Source of the DNA: Erigeron canadensis
Lineage: Eukaryota; Streptophyta; Magnoliopsida; Asterales; Asteraceae
Direction of reading: 5' to 3'
DNA length: 64,000 nt
Assembly (NCBI RefSeq): GCF_010389155.1
Contig: NC_057768.1
Span: forward strand, 21,709,966 to 21,773,965
This document shows, in pieces, positions 53,532 through 64,000 of this stretch (its first letter is position 1; each line of letters opens with the position of its first letter). The notes below the pieces were generated by a model. The model was not told the origin of the DNA, searched no databases, and saw only the letters and a list, made by a program, of their open reading frames with translations. Made by a program: the position numbers and the translations under genes.

Positions 53532-55077
53532 GAGTTAATGACATAAATCGTTCATGTGGTTTACCAAAATAGTCACCTTTCGTCCTTAAAAATCCAAAAC
53601 CTCAAAGACAGTCCTTTATAGAAGGATAAGGTTCACGTTTAGTCCTTTGACTATTTGACCGTTTCCTTCTCTCCGTTAAACCCCCCACGTGCTTCCCACG
53701 TGAGGGGCATTCTAGTCATTTTCACTCTAAAAGATGAAAGGTGACTATTTTGGTAAACCACATGGACGATTTATGTCATTAACTCATTACAAAAACCAAA
53801 AGGTGTAATTATTTCTTTTAATAATAACAACAACAAAAAAATCATCCTCTTTTTTTTCAATCCTTTAAACCTTTCTATTGATATATCTATACATTTACAT
53901 CTATCTTTTTCTAAGTATATATCTATACATATATCTATAAATTTTTCATATATCTCATTTTGTCACCCTCTCTCTCTATCATTCTCTCTCTCTCTAAGTT
54001 ACAGTTTGTACCTTTTTCTGAAATTGTTTTTGGAGTTTCCGGCTACCTCACCGGAAAACCACACACTGGACATCAACATCAACAACACCTACCCCATACC
54101 TCCATCACCACATCGAAAAACCACCTGCCATATAAGACCCACGCTACCTCCACTGCTAATCACCACACCACCAAAAACCGTCGGCATCTCACAATTCACC
54201 GTCGCCGCCAGCCCTACTCATCATCAACTCCGTCAGACCCATTCATCACCACCACTAACGTGAGCCCCCATTCGACCCACCACACCACATCTGGCAGTCG
54301 CAAATGGAGACCCACATGTTGTTGTGCACGCATATCCGTCGGGGACCACACCGCTGACTTGTATTTAAATCTATAAAATTTGTTGTCACCATATATATCC
54401 AGGTCCATATATATTTAATCCAACCACCGCACCCCACCTCTGATCGATATTTATATCCAGATCTATATCTATAAAATTCGATCACTATAACGTCGACCTC
54501 CCCATCTTCGTCGTCACCATTTAGATATATATAACTGATGGCTTGAAAGATTCGACGGTCTAATGGCCTAAAAGGCACAGCAGTGGTTTGCAGGAAAGTG
54601 ATGGTATCCCCATCTTCATTCATTCTTTTTTTGTTGTGTTCTCTGCCTTTGATTAATGGTAGCCATTTCATTTAAATAGATGAATGAAATTGGATAGATT
54701 GATCTTCAAATAGAGATATATGTATTATTGTGTTTATGTATGTGTATATATGTATGTAATTTTAGAATATCTAGGCTTTAAGTAAGTGAAACAAAAAGAT
54801 GAAAAAATATTAGGTTTTTGTAAAGAGTTAATGACATAAGTCGTCCCTATGGTTTACCAAAATAGTCACCTTTCGTCCTTTAGAGTAAAAATGACTAGAA
54901 TACCCCTCACGTGGGAAGCACGTGGGGGGTTTAACGGAGAGAAGTGACAGTCAAATAGGTAAAGTACCAAACGTGAATCTTATCCTCTTATAAAGGACTG
55001 TCCTTGAGGTTTTAGATTTTTAAGGACGAAAGATGACTATTTTGGTAAACCACATGGACGATTTATGTCATTAACTC
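53532..55077. mobile_element. Composite element with 254-bp inverted ends
   Basis: Two units, 53532-53785 and 54825-55077, are inverted copies of each other. Each is also partly palindromic, beginning GAGTTAATGACATAA and ending TTATGTCATTAACTC with a match of about 50 bp. The outer flanks are TAGAAATTA (53523-53531) and TAAAAATTA (55078-55086), a 9-base duplication with one mismatch, as for MULEs. The interior 1.04 kb has CT-rich and CCACC-rich sequence but no supported gene. Confidence 0.7.
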
Positions 55078-55429
55078 TAAAAATTATTTAGTAATAAAAT
55101 TATTTGAAACTTTTTTTAATTAATTAAATAATGAAAAGTTAAAAAAATTTCTCAAATTGATGGTTACAAAATTTATAAAGATTATATTTAGTATCACAAC
55201 ATTCAATTTCCTAAATTAAAAAAAACTTCAGAAGAGAGGTAGATTATGTCAAAACTCAATTGTCAAAAAATAATAACCTCATTATATGGTGTAGAATTTG
55301 GCAACAACAGGTGGTTGTGATGCGGTGGTATCCTTCGAATATCATCAATGACGACAACCAGCCAGGGGTGATGCGGTGTTATACTTCGGATATCATCAAT
55401 GACGGCAGCCACAGATGGTGGTGACGCAG

Positions 55430-56060
55430 TTGGATTTTGATTGTAGACGCTGGTGGTTGGTTGGTGGTGATTGTAGACGACGGTGGCTAGTGGTGATTTT
55501 AGGCATTGGTGTGATTGAAGATGGTGGTGCCTAGCGGTGCTTGTAGGTGGAGGTGGTTTGGTTAAGGTAACTGTAGACGCCGGTTGCTAAAGGTGGTTGT
55601 AGACGGCAGTGGATGGAGGTGGTTGTAGACGACGACAATGGCTGGAGTTGGTTGTAGACGACGGTGGCTGGAGGTGATTGTAGACGACAGTGGCTAGAGG
55701 TGGTTATAGACGACGACAATGGCTAGAGTTGGTTGTAGATGGCGGTGGTTGGTGGTCATTGTAGGTGGTGGTGCTTGGAGAGTTTTAGGGGTATAGGGGG
55801 TTGGGATTTGGTTGTCGGATGGCTAAATGTTTTTTTTGTTATAAAAAGAATAAGTCTATAGAAAGAGATGGGTAAAGGGATAATTCTTGTGGTGATTGTA
55901 GGTGACGGTGGTTGGAACCGGTAACGGTAGACAACGGTGGTTGGAGGTGGGTGTAGACGGTGGTGGTTGTAGACGGCGGTGACAGATGGTGGTTGCAGAC
56001 GGCGGTGGTTGTAGGTGGTTGTAGACGACGGTGGTTGGTGGCCATTCTAGATGGTGGTGA
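55430..56060. repeat. GGTGGTTGTAGACGACGG minisatellite
   Basis: Many imperfect copies of a motif of roughly 20-30 bases built from GGTGGTTGTAGACGACGG. A larger duplication is overlaid: TTTGGTTGTCGGATGGCTAA and the following GAGATGGGTAAAGGG recur about 280-300 bases apart (near 55805 and 56090). Long ORFs on the minus strand here are repeat artefacts. Confidence 0.8.
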
Positions 56061-56343
56061 TCTAAGATGTTTGCAGGTATAAAGAGTTGGATTTGGTTGT
56101 CGGGTGTCTGAATGTTTTTTTCCTTGTTATAGAAAGGAGATTCTATAAAACGAGATGGGTAAAGGGGTAATTATCTGCATAAGGCAGGCGTAAAAGATGA
56201 AACTCTCTATTTACCCTTTGTACCATAAAAAAACAAAAGAAATCACAAAATTCTAAGGATTAATTCCAAAAAAACAAGAATAAAATTTGCCATATCCAAT
56301 AAACAAAGAGAATTGATTAATTTACCACAATATACAAATGATA

Positions 56344-56608
56344 CGAGCATGTTACCCGCGCGTTGCGGCGGATACCATAGACAGGGCATATCAAGTCGTG
56401 ACTATCGTGATTGAAGAAGGAAGCATGACTGTATTTTTTCTTCCACGGGTATATCATATCTTGATCTGTATTTATTAGGAGAATGAGATATTTATTGGGA
56501 GATGGAGGATGGCTATGAAAGAAGAAGTGAGGGTAAAAAAGTAAAATTACATGTTCCAAACATGTAAACTTTTCAACACCTCATATAATTTTTAGTAAGG
56601 AGTATAGA
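56344..56608 (-). mobile_element. Short non-autonomous Helitron, CTCG-ending family
   Basis: On the minus strand it begins A|TCTATACTCCTTACTAAAA (56608) and ends with hairpin CCGCCGCAACGCGCGGGTAA then CATGCTCG|T (56344). 265 bp. It shares both termini with the element at 43623-44011. Confidence 0.65.
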
Positions 56609-58003
56609 TAATAGCCTATACAAGTAAATGATGCATGAGTGTGGTAAATTTATTAAAAGGTGTGGTAGTAATATTCACTCCCATAAACAAAAGTACAAAA
56701 CTAAATTGATTTCTTTTAAAAAATCCAAAATAAAACTTACTTGATTACAATGGGTAGTTTGTGGAAGGGGGGAAAATATGAAGAAGATAATAGCGTGGAG
56801 AGGATAATAATGTGGAGAGGATAATGTGGAAAGGATTATTAAGATTATGGCGGGATTATGGTATAGTGGGTTGTGGATGAGTAGATAATACGTCTCGAGT
56901 GGATTGATTAGTAATTATGGGATACAACGTGAAGTGGATTAACTATAATGAATCCCCTCTTCCCTATCTCTCTCTTTTTGCCTTCGGCTATTACCAATTG
57001 GCAACATTTCGCCCACCATTGGGTTTGTTTGAAAAGAATACAACCAAGGTTACGTTCATTCAATCAAAGCAATTATGCCCTAGCATTAATGACTTTTTAT
57101 GGAAAAAGATATATGCAAGAAACAAATCTTTCCTTTCTTACTTGAAGTTTTCAATTCTCGCTTCTCCCATACTGATTCTCCCTCTCACAACGGTTCTGTA
57201 TCAAATAAAGGCATATTTGACAGGACAATTTTGAATAAAAAAAATCCACACTTTTTTTTCCTGCACTTTCTATTCCTTTAGAAAAAAAACTCAAAAATAA
57301 AAAACTGAAACTTTTCTTGTCTTCTTTTTCGAATTACTTATAAATAAAATTTTACTCCGCGCGTTGCGGCGGGATAAGGTTCAAGGTTGTTCCATCTGTA
57401 TAAAAGGAGATTCGGGTTAGTCTTTTAAAACGGTAGACCATCATCGTAAGTTGAGGTTTCTATGATCCAGCAACAGCCCACAAAGTAACGACACATAATG
57501 GTTACTATCCACTAATATATCTGATGATTGGAACGGTCAGTGTTACATAAGGTTCAAGGTTGTTCCGTTTTAGGATTTTTAGGCTATTTTGTTATGAAGA
57601 TTAATCATTTCCCTTTTAAAATATATCCATTAACTCTTTACATTAATTAGTTTTACATTAATTATCTACATCACTCAATACTACCAACAATTGGCTCAAC
57701 CCTATAACGTCACTGTCAAGACCACCGTCACGTTATACGGATACCATGTATATATATTAATAATGTTTTTCGCTTGATCCAATCTACATTGTCGCATCTC
57801 ATATTCCCACCTACAGTCACAACTAAATTTTTTTTAAGACGGAAATAGACGCTCGCCGGCAGCCGTGTCATTATGTGAGAAAATTAACATTAAACATTAA
57901 TTAATTAACAAAGAATCAAAGAGTAAGAACAAAGAGGAGACCTTGCCTTTTTTTTTTCTGATTCAACAAAATTCATATAATCAGAATCCTCTTATTAGTC
58001 TCA
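56609..58003. other. Upstream region of ADC lyase gene
   Basis: Contains an isolated CCGCGCGTTGCGGCGGG hairpin near 57357 like the Helitron ends elsewhere, and near 57570-57605 a fragment matching the end of the MITE at 2113. A 105-codon ORF at 56917-57234 has no recognisable domain. The promoter is presumably just left of 58004; no clear TATA box was assigned. Confidence 0.4.
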
Positions 58004-60611
58004 ATGGCTTCTCTGATGAAACCCATTTATAATTCACAACTGAAAACAAACAATCCTTTGAGATATTCATATTCAAGAAGAGGAAGAAGTCCCCAATTTC
58101 ACTCTCCAAGATCATCCCATAATCATCATTTTGTGCTCAAATGCTCATTGAATACTGGTAATTAAGATCCTCAAAACATTACTTGATCATCATTGTAACA
58201 TGTTAGTTGCATTTAGATTTATTTAGAGACAAAAAAGCCATTGGATTACTTATGAGAGTTTAGTTAGAAACTGATTTATGATTTTGATTTAGATTTAATT
58301 AGGGAGTGTTTGGTTAATCAGTTCTATGCCGTGTGTGTTTTGGGTACCAAGACCGGACTAGACGTTCCCACCCATTTATCCTTTTTTTTTTTACGAGATT
58401 GTATTTGAAAGGTGACAAAACTGATAAGAATACTTCAAACCCATGATCATTTCTGTTTAAAACATATATAACGTCGATTTTTTCTTACCAACGTTTTATT
58501 TGGTGCTTGCAGAACATACTGTTGTACACAATGTTCCACTTCTTTCTGCTGCAGAGGTAATCTCTTAATGTCTAAATCAAGTTTTCGTGTGTTTTTATAT
58601 GTTTCAAGTTATTAAAAGCGTTTGCTTGTTGAAAAACGTTTATTGGAATATAATGGTAGATTGGTAGAATGAGATCAGATAATGAACTGACCCTTTGTAT
58701 AAGAATTTCTATATTGATGAGCTGATCTATTTTAAGGCAATAGAAAGATTGAGGAAAAATCGAGAAAGTTATCAGAGCACACAACGATATATGGCTATGT
58801 ACTCGAGTGTTTTTGGTGGGATTATAACTGATCAAGGTGCCATGGTGATTCCCATGGATGATCATATGGTTCATAGAGGACATGGTGTTTTTGATACAGC
58901 CGCCATAGTGGACGGGTAAGAAATTTTACCTTTTGCATCAGCAATCTGTAAGCATGATCAAACCACCAAATAAGTCTTCTTGAAAATGTAAAACTTGACA
59001 TTATATGCATATTTCTACAAGTGTTTCATTTTGATTAATATGATTTATGTGGTTTAGAACGATATTGTAAAGATTTTCCGATGATGATTTTGGGAAAATA
59101 TATGGGATTAATAAAAACTTTTCAACAAAATAAAAAAATTTGAGCTAGTTTGACCTGTTACCCACTGTGCCTTAAGTGTCTCATTCCGTCATTCTCTCAA
59201 AAGTCGGAAAATAAAGACATTTGAGCAATCTATCTCAAGACTAAAGGATAACTGAACTTTTGCTCCATTATTCTATGAAATACACCAGATGCCTGTATGA
59301 GTTGGAGCAACACCTTGATCGTTTCTTGGGTTCAGCAATGAAGGCAAAAATAGACCCTCCTTTTGATAAAGAGACCACAAAAAGAATACTTGTACAAACC
59401 GTGAGTGCTTCGTCTTGCAAAAACGGATCATTAAGATACTGGCTTTCTTCAGGTCCTGGTGATTTCCAACTCTCTCCTTCGGGCTGCCATCAATCAGCTC
59501 TTTATGCAATTGTTATTCAAGATCAGACACCTGCTAGTTACAAGGGCATCAAAGTAATTACATCATCTATTCCAATAAAGCCACCACAGTTTGCTACCAT
59601 GAAGAGTGTAAACTATCTTCCAAATGTTCTTTCAAAACTGGAAGCAGAAGAAAATGGTGCATATGCTGCCATTTGGCTGGATGAACAAGGGTTTATTGCA
59701 GAAGGGCCTAACATGAATGTGGCTTTTGTTACCCAAGATAGTGAGCTTTTGATGCCACGTTTTGATAAAATACTGAGTGGGTGTACAGCAAAGAGGGTTT
59801 TGGAACTTGTGGGTGATTTGGTAAAAAAAGGAAAAGTTAGAGGGGTGAAAGTTAGAGATGTGACTGTGGAGGAAGGAAAACGAGCAGAAGAAATGATGCT
59901 GATTGGTAGTGGAGTTCTTGTTCGACCAGTTTTGCAATGGGATGATCAGGTCATAGGAAATGGTAAATGAATTTCATAATATATTTACACAATTGAATCT
60001 TCGAACTCTAGCTTATTTTCTAAAGGACTCCTAAATCACTCAAAAAGCTGCATATTTTTCTTTAGGTGTTTTAAGTTGTGTAAGGGTTAATGTCCATTTT
60101 AGAAGTTATCAGCTTTTGTCCGATTAGGTAATTGCAACATTATTTGACTGTCTGAAGCTTGATTGTACCATTGTAAATGGGGAAAATAGATGACGTATCA
60201 AAGGTATCTTTTGGCACGTCACCTATATCACTGGTTAGAATGATAAAATGTATGCTTCATGTGGTCAAATATTGTACAAAACTTATTTTGGGTCAACCTG
60301 ACCCGTTTCGCCCTGTATAAAGTTATCCATTTCCGAACTTATTCATTTTCCACTTGAAGCAACTCAATTGTCATGAAATGAATCTACCATATGTAAAAGT
60401 ATGCTTTATACATTGTATTCTGGGTGATTGTTTTTATTCATCAAGATTATTCTGAAGTTTGGCATTTCAACAGTACAGGGAAACTGAAACTTATCTTTTT
60501 CTTTTGATTCTGTTGGCAGGCAAAGCAGGTGTGGTGACAGAGTCTCTTAGAAAGCTAATTTTGGAGGATATGAAAAGTGGCCCATCAACAGTACGCACTG
60601 TTGTTCCTTAA
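58004..60611 (+). CDS. ADCL: Aminodeoxychorismate lyase / D-amino-acid transaminase-like, plastid
   Basis: Fold-type IV PLP enzyme; the plant homologue makes p-aminobenzoate from aminodeoxychorismate for folate synthesis, and related proteins also show D-amino-acid transaminase activity. Five exons: 58004-58157, 58513-58556, 58737-58915, 59289-59962, 60520-60611; GT-AG joins in frame, 380 codons plus TAA. Residues 1 to about 50 are rich in S, R and N with few acids, fitting a plastid transit peptide. Motifs: YSSVFGGIITDQGAMVIPMDD, MVHRGHGVFDTAAI, SLRYWLSSGPGDF, IPIKPPQFATMKSVNYLPN with the PLP lysine at about residue 231, GFIAEGPNMNVAFV, LSGCTAKRVLEL, and EEMMLIGSG. No defects are seen. A broken partial copy lies about 6-7 kb upstream at 50880-51900. 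Confidence 0.93.
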
Positions 60612-61221
60612 GTTTAGTCATCCTATGGTTCAAAAAAATCTATGGTCGATTGGTCGTAAATTAATTTGTAGAAAAGTTTAAGATGTGTGCAGAAAGTGCT
60701 TCTAGTTGCAGAAATGTAAAACTATACACCAGTTTCTTTTAATTGGTAATGGGAGTCACAACGGCTAGTTTGTTTATCTCTTGTTGGTGTTAAAGATATC
60801 ATAAAAGTCTTGAAAAGAAGTGGATAATAAAATCGTCCCTCAATCTGTTTGTTTGCGTTTCTTAAGAAGTGTGCGGCATTATCACAAACATACTATGTAA
60901 CGTTAAGACCTATGAGCATAAGCTTATGGTCTGAAAATGCTACCAGAATTATAAAAGAAGAAAAAAAGAACGTTCAAAAGCAAAAAGAATACTTGGCATT
61001 TAGTAACATTTACTAAAGATATTGATATATGGTATTTGAATTAGAACAATACTGTCACTTTTCTAGACAACAGGAAAGAAAGTGTGTTATCAATATCAAT
61101 TTATGTTTACTGTATCTGATTCACCATCAACAGTCAATAAGCAAAAACTCAGCCCATAATTACTTTATCTCCTTTTTTCTGTATTTCTAGTATTTGAACT
61201 ATGAATGACCAACGGTTCGTC
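60612..61221. other. Intergenic, no gene seen
   Basis: 3' region of the ADC lyase gene. AT-rich, no ORF or repeat recognised. Confidence 0.4.
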
Positions 61222-61503
61222 TTACCAATAATTGCCACAAGAACATGTCCTTGATTTGAACTGATGAAATCTGTTAGCATCTCTAATAACAACTTCACGT
61301 TCAGTGACCATATTGATACATGTTTCTTTGCAAGCACGCAGATTCTTAAAGATTGTTATAGGAGATCCTTTACCCTTTAAGATAAGACCATACGCAATGG
61401 CAAGTCGCTCACTATGGTCAAGAAGTTGTTTTTTACACTCCAACAAAATGTCATCTTCACTCAACAAAAGTCTTGCATGCTTTTCAATGTGGGGCGAAAC
61501 CAA
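61222..61503 (-). pseudogene. PPR protein DYW-domain fragment
   Basis: The frame holds the end of a DYW deaminase-like domain of a plant organelle RNA-editing PPR protein: HSERLAIAYGLI (the HxE zinc/catalytic signature), GSPITIFKNLRACK, TEREVVIRDANRFHQFKSRTCSCGNYW and a TAA stop (61222-61224). Intact proteins have a CxxCH motif and about ten residues between FKNLR.C and the TERE segment; here the region is shortened to ACKETCIN, and the last residues are NYW instead of DYW. No PPR repeats precede it in the visible sequence. It is most likely a dead fragment, though a long upstream intron cannot be excluded. Confidence 0.75.
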
Positions 61504-61631
61504 AACACAAAATTAACTGCACTAGTAATGAAGACCATATTCAAAATTTATGTTCATAAATACAAAAAAATTGAAAGAAATACAATAAATTTGATTAAAT
61601 CAACAAATACAACAAATTTGATTAAATCCCT

Positions 61632-62070
61632 CTAGACCATCTGATCATAAGCTTTATAGTGGATACATGTTTTCTTCATAAGTGAACTTGCAAATGCATT
61701 AAAGGCATATGCAATGAAGACGCCAAAAAATGCAAGTATGATTAAATATCCAATCCAGTTAAGCTTGTAAGAAAGGTACAACACCAGGATAAGGGAGAGC
61801 GGTGCAACCATGGTCGAAAATAAACAAAACGCGGCTAGGATTTTCCTGTTCGTATTTTTCATTGGATCAGTTTCATAAAATATAAACCCTGAAGTCATTA
61901 TTGCACTCGGCAATGCAACAAGTGACATGAGGATAAAGGCACCATGATGTACAAAAGGAGAGGAGTGTGTGTGTTCAAACTTCACTTGTATAAATCCCAG
62001 CAATGATACATACAGGAAGCAAAAGGTCCCAGCATACAAATGTTGCAACACTCTTGAATTCTCGTGAACT
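61632..62070 (-). CDS. Unidentified membrane-protein exon, partial
   Basis: Open frame from an acceptor-like TTTTGTCAG (exon would start 62070) to a stop at 61632, about 146 codons. It shows four hydrophobic stretches (LYAGTFCFLYVSLLGFIQV, HHGAFILMSLVALPSAIMTS, ILAAFCLFSTMVAPLSLILV, WIGYLIILAFFGVFIAYAF) separated by short polar loops, and ends KKTCIHYKAYDQMV. No ATG opens it within the exon, so an upstream exon is expected but I could not find one before 64000. The family is not recognised. It could be a 3' terminal exon or a gene fragment. Confidence 0.45.
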
Positions 62071-62737
62071 CTGACAAAATATGTATGTGTAATTGTGTAT
62101 AATATAAATTACAAAGTAAAAAATGCATATATAATAAAAGTCTTTTATTCACTAAAACGTGAACTTAATTCACAATTTCGCGTATGAATGAAAGTGTGGC
62201 TAAACTAGATATAAAATAGAAATTCACTTGCATCTACAAAAGAATTTATACTGTACTGTAATATGGAATTCACAGATTTATCAATTATGTACTATTGTAC
62301 TTAATATATGATATTTCTTGTTTGGATAGTTTTGGCAAGAGTTGGCACCACAACTTTGTTTTTGGCATGTTTTATAACATTTTGGCAAATTTTATCGTGT
62401 ATACATGGTGTGTTTTGATTGGTCGAATTTCTTTGCCAAAACTTGTCGATTAGCAAGTTTTGGGAGTACATTTTTTTTAACAGCATAATGATATTATATT
62501 AAAAAAAACACACAGCTAGCAAGTTGCTAGACGTGAAATCACAAGTACAAAGAGAAACAATTTCTAGCGATACAACAAATTTCACAAACTAAAATCGTTC
62601 CGAGACTATGACGGCGAAGACTACCAAAAGGGATGAAACAACTCATACCACTTACGTCAAAATGGACATAAGAAAAATCTCCACCTTTGACTCTTAGTTG
62701 GTTCATGTTGACTCAACGGCAATGGCAACGGTACCCA

Positions 62738-62995
62738 ATCTCGGCGTAAGCCAGGGTATGGGGGAGGTATGATGTAGACAGACCTTACCCCTACTCAAAG
62801 GTAGAGAGGCTGCTTTCAGATTCACCATAGTGGAAGGGGCCTCCGGCCCAGGGTATTACCCTTGAAAAAATAGTCTCGACGGTTAGTCGGAGCAAAGCCG
62901 AAAGAAAAGAAGAGATCTCGATCTCAGATCTAGAGAGAGGCCGGAGTGTGCTCAACAGCTCTCTTCTAGAGAGCGTGCTCGATCTCATGTTGACT
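62738..62995. mobile_element. SINE-like dispersed repeat, copy 2
   Basis: Shares GTATGGGGGAGGTATGATG, AGACAGACCTTACC and GAGGCTGCTTTCAG with the unit at 20840. The right part (about 62870-62990) adds GAGAGCGTGCTCGATCTC and other GC-richer sequence not present in the first copy. The ORF on the opposite strand (62791-62988) is a by-product of this repeat. Confidence 0.45.
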
Positions 62996-63053
62996 CAATT
63001 GAGTCATTAATTACTAAATATTAGACTAGATGGTCATCTCGTTTATTTATATC

Positions 63054-63541
63054 CAGTGGCGGCTTAAACTTTTTGGGGGCCTTAAACGACATTAATTTTG
63101 GGGGCCTAGTTGATTAACATACAACTTAAAGTAAACACAAAAAGGAAGCAAAATTATGCACCATTTGTTAGGAGAAAGTCTTTCATATAATCAATATTTA
63201 ATCACTAACTCGTTGTTGGAAATCAGAATAAAAATCAGTTGTCAAATTTTTCGATTTCTTAATAGCTAGTTTTCTCTTTTTTTTTTTCCTTTTTTATTTC
63301 CGTTGAAGGTTGTAACTTTATTTGTGTGATGTTTTTTTTTTTTCCTAAAAATTATTCTTGAGGTCATAAAGTTTATTTGTCCATTTCTTTTTAGACATTT
63401 TTGTTACCCTTGTATAGTAATAGCATTTAACACAAAAGTCTAAAGTCTAAAAGATTAAACCAAAATATAAAAATGGAGGCTTTAGTATTTTGGGGGCCTT
63501 AGGCCCATGCCTAACCTATATATATAGTTAAGCCGGCTGTG
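63054..63541. mobile_element. hAT-type MITE candidate
   Basis: Left end CAGTGGCGGCTTAAACTTTT; the right end, read inward, is CACAGCCGGCTTAA. Both are followed by GGGGGCCT-containing sequence. CAGTGGCGG starts are common in plant hAT-derived MITEs. No clean 8-base duplication was found. Confidence 0.4.
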
Positions 63542-63603
63542 TTTGTATCCCTAGTATGTAGTTTTGTTTTTTTTTTTGGTATGTGTTTTGCTATTATAGA
63601 TTG

Positions 63604-63746
63604 CGGGAAGGGGTTCCATCAAGTTATAAATAACTTGATTGGTCAAGTTAGAGCAATCTTAACCTTTGATTTTAAAATGTCATGTTTTGGTTAATTTTAA
63701 ATCAAGGATCAACATTTACCCAACTTGACAAATGAAATCCCTTCCC
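63604..63746. mobile_element. Small MITE with 8-base target duplication
   Basis: Inverted ends GGGAAGGGGTT and AATCCCTTCCC, with further inner pairing (TTGATTTTAAAAT/ATTTTAAATCAA type). Flanked by ATAGATTG on both sides (63596-63603, 63747-63754). The 143-bp size, 8-base duplication and G-rich ends suggest a hAT-like MITE. Confidence 0.65.
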
Positions 63747-64000
63747 ATAGATTGTTCCACATATACACGGGTGTCGTATATATGAAGTAAATAATATGGT
63801 ATTGTGTCATGCAGGCTACTTGTTAAACGTTTCTGATGTTGTATCTAAAAGCTAATTGGGGTATCCCTTCAACAACAAAAAAAAGTTGTTGAAATTAGTG
63901 AATTAGCTAACAAGGTGGAGGTTGTAAGATATATTAGCCAAATCACATAACATTTATGATTAGGTAATTTGTATTAGACTGAAATATTGTGTTGTATTTG

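Noticed and set aside
53960..54376. 138-codon ORF rich in H, T and P inside the composite element
   Set aside because: Low complexity, with overlapping open frames on both strands from the CCACC-rich DNA; no domain seen.
55531..56045. Minus-strand ORFs of repeated TTTVVYNHLQPP type
   Set aside because: They are translations of the minisatellite; every frame of such an array tends to stay open.
56917..57234. 105-codon plus-strand ORF upstream of the ADC lyase gene
   Set aside because: No recognisable domain, no splice or expression support, and it lies among repeat fragments.
62321..62470. Possible foldback with TTTTGGCAA arms
   Set aside because: Only short and irregular complementarity, with no flanking duplication.
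62791..62988. Minus-strand ORF over the SINE-like unit
   Set aside because: It coincides with a dispersed repeat and its content reflects the repeat sequence.

Overview
This window is nuclear DNA of a flowering plant. The genes have many short exons with GT-AG introns, the sequence is AT-rich, and the intergenic space is filled with plant transposable elements (hAT, Copia, solo LTRs, Helitrons, MULE-like foldbacks, MITEs, SINE-like units). The protein sequences look like a eudicot. An asterid, perhaps Asteraceae, is a guess from the repeat style and was not tested.

Layout. 71-3395 (+) holds the 3' seven exons of an aspartate aminotransferase gene that starts left of the window; one intron carries a MITE. 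4537-6706 is a stack of two minus-strand Helitron-like elements, the second split by another inverted-repeat element. 7449-12627 (-) is a complete eight-exon gene for translation initiation factor eIF3 subunit L. 12815-19391 is a dead hAT transposon with an 8-bp target duplication; a 3.0-kb solo LTR (14929-17926) sits inside its transposase. 19400-23700 is repeats only: a SINE-like unit, a tandem duplication, and a long-terminal-inverted-repeat element containing two small palindromic MITEs. 23992-29299 (-) is a three-exon gene for a four-helix membrane protein of unknown function.

30600-33960 holds trinucleotide microsatellites around an unidentified short ORF, then a second solo LTR. 34173-43284 (+) is an F-box gene cut after about 54 codons by a full-length but decayed Ty1/Copia retrotransposon (34335-42230). 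Two short Helitrons follow at 43623-44881. 47228-50455 (-) is an LRR receptor kinase of the subfamily XII type with a non-RD kinase.

50880-51900 is a broken partial copy of the aminodeoxychorismate lyase gene whose intact five-exon version lies at 58004-60611 (+). Between them are a Helitron helicase relic, a composite inverted-repeat element, a minisatellite and a short Helitron. The right end carries a PPR-DYW fragment, an unidentified membrane-protein exon, a SINE-like unit and two MITE-like elements.

The genes do not form a pathway or cluster. Aspartate aminotransferase, eIF3l and ADC lyase are housekeeping genes, the LRR kinase is probably an immune-type receptor, and the F-box gene is a pseudogene. 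No new multi-gene system is visible. The interest lies in the nested transposon history, much of which can be dated and bounded by target-site duplications readable here.
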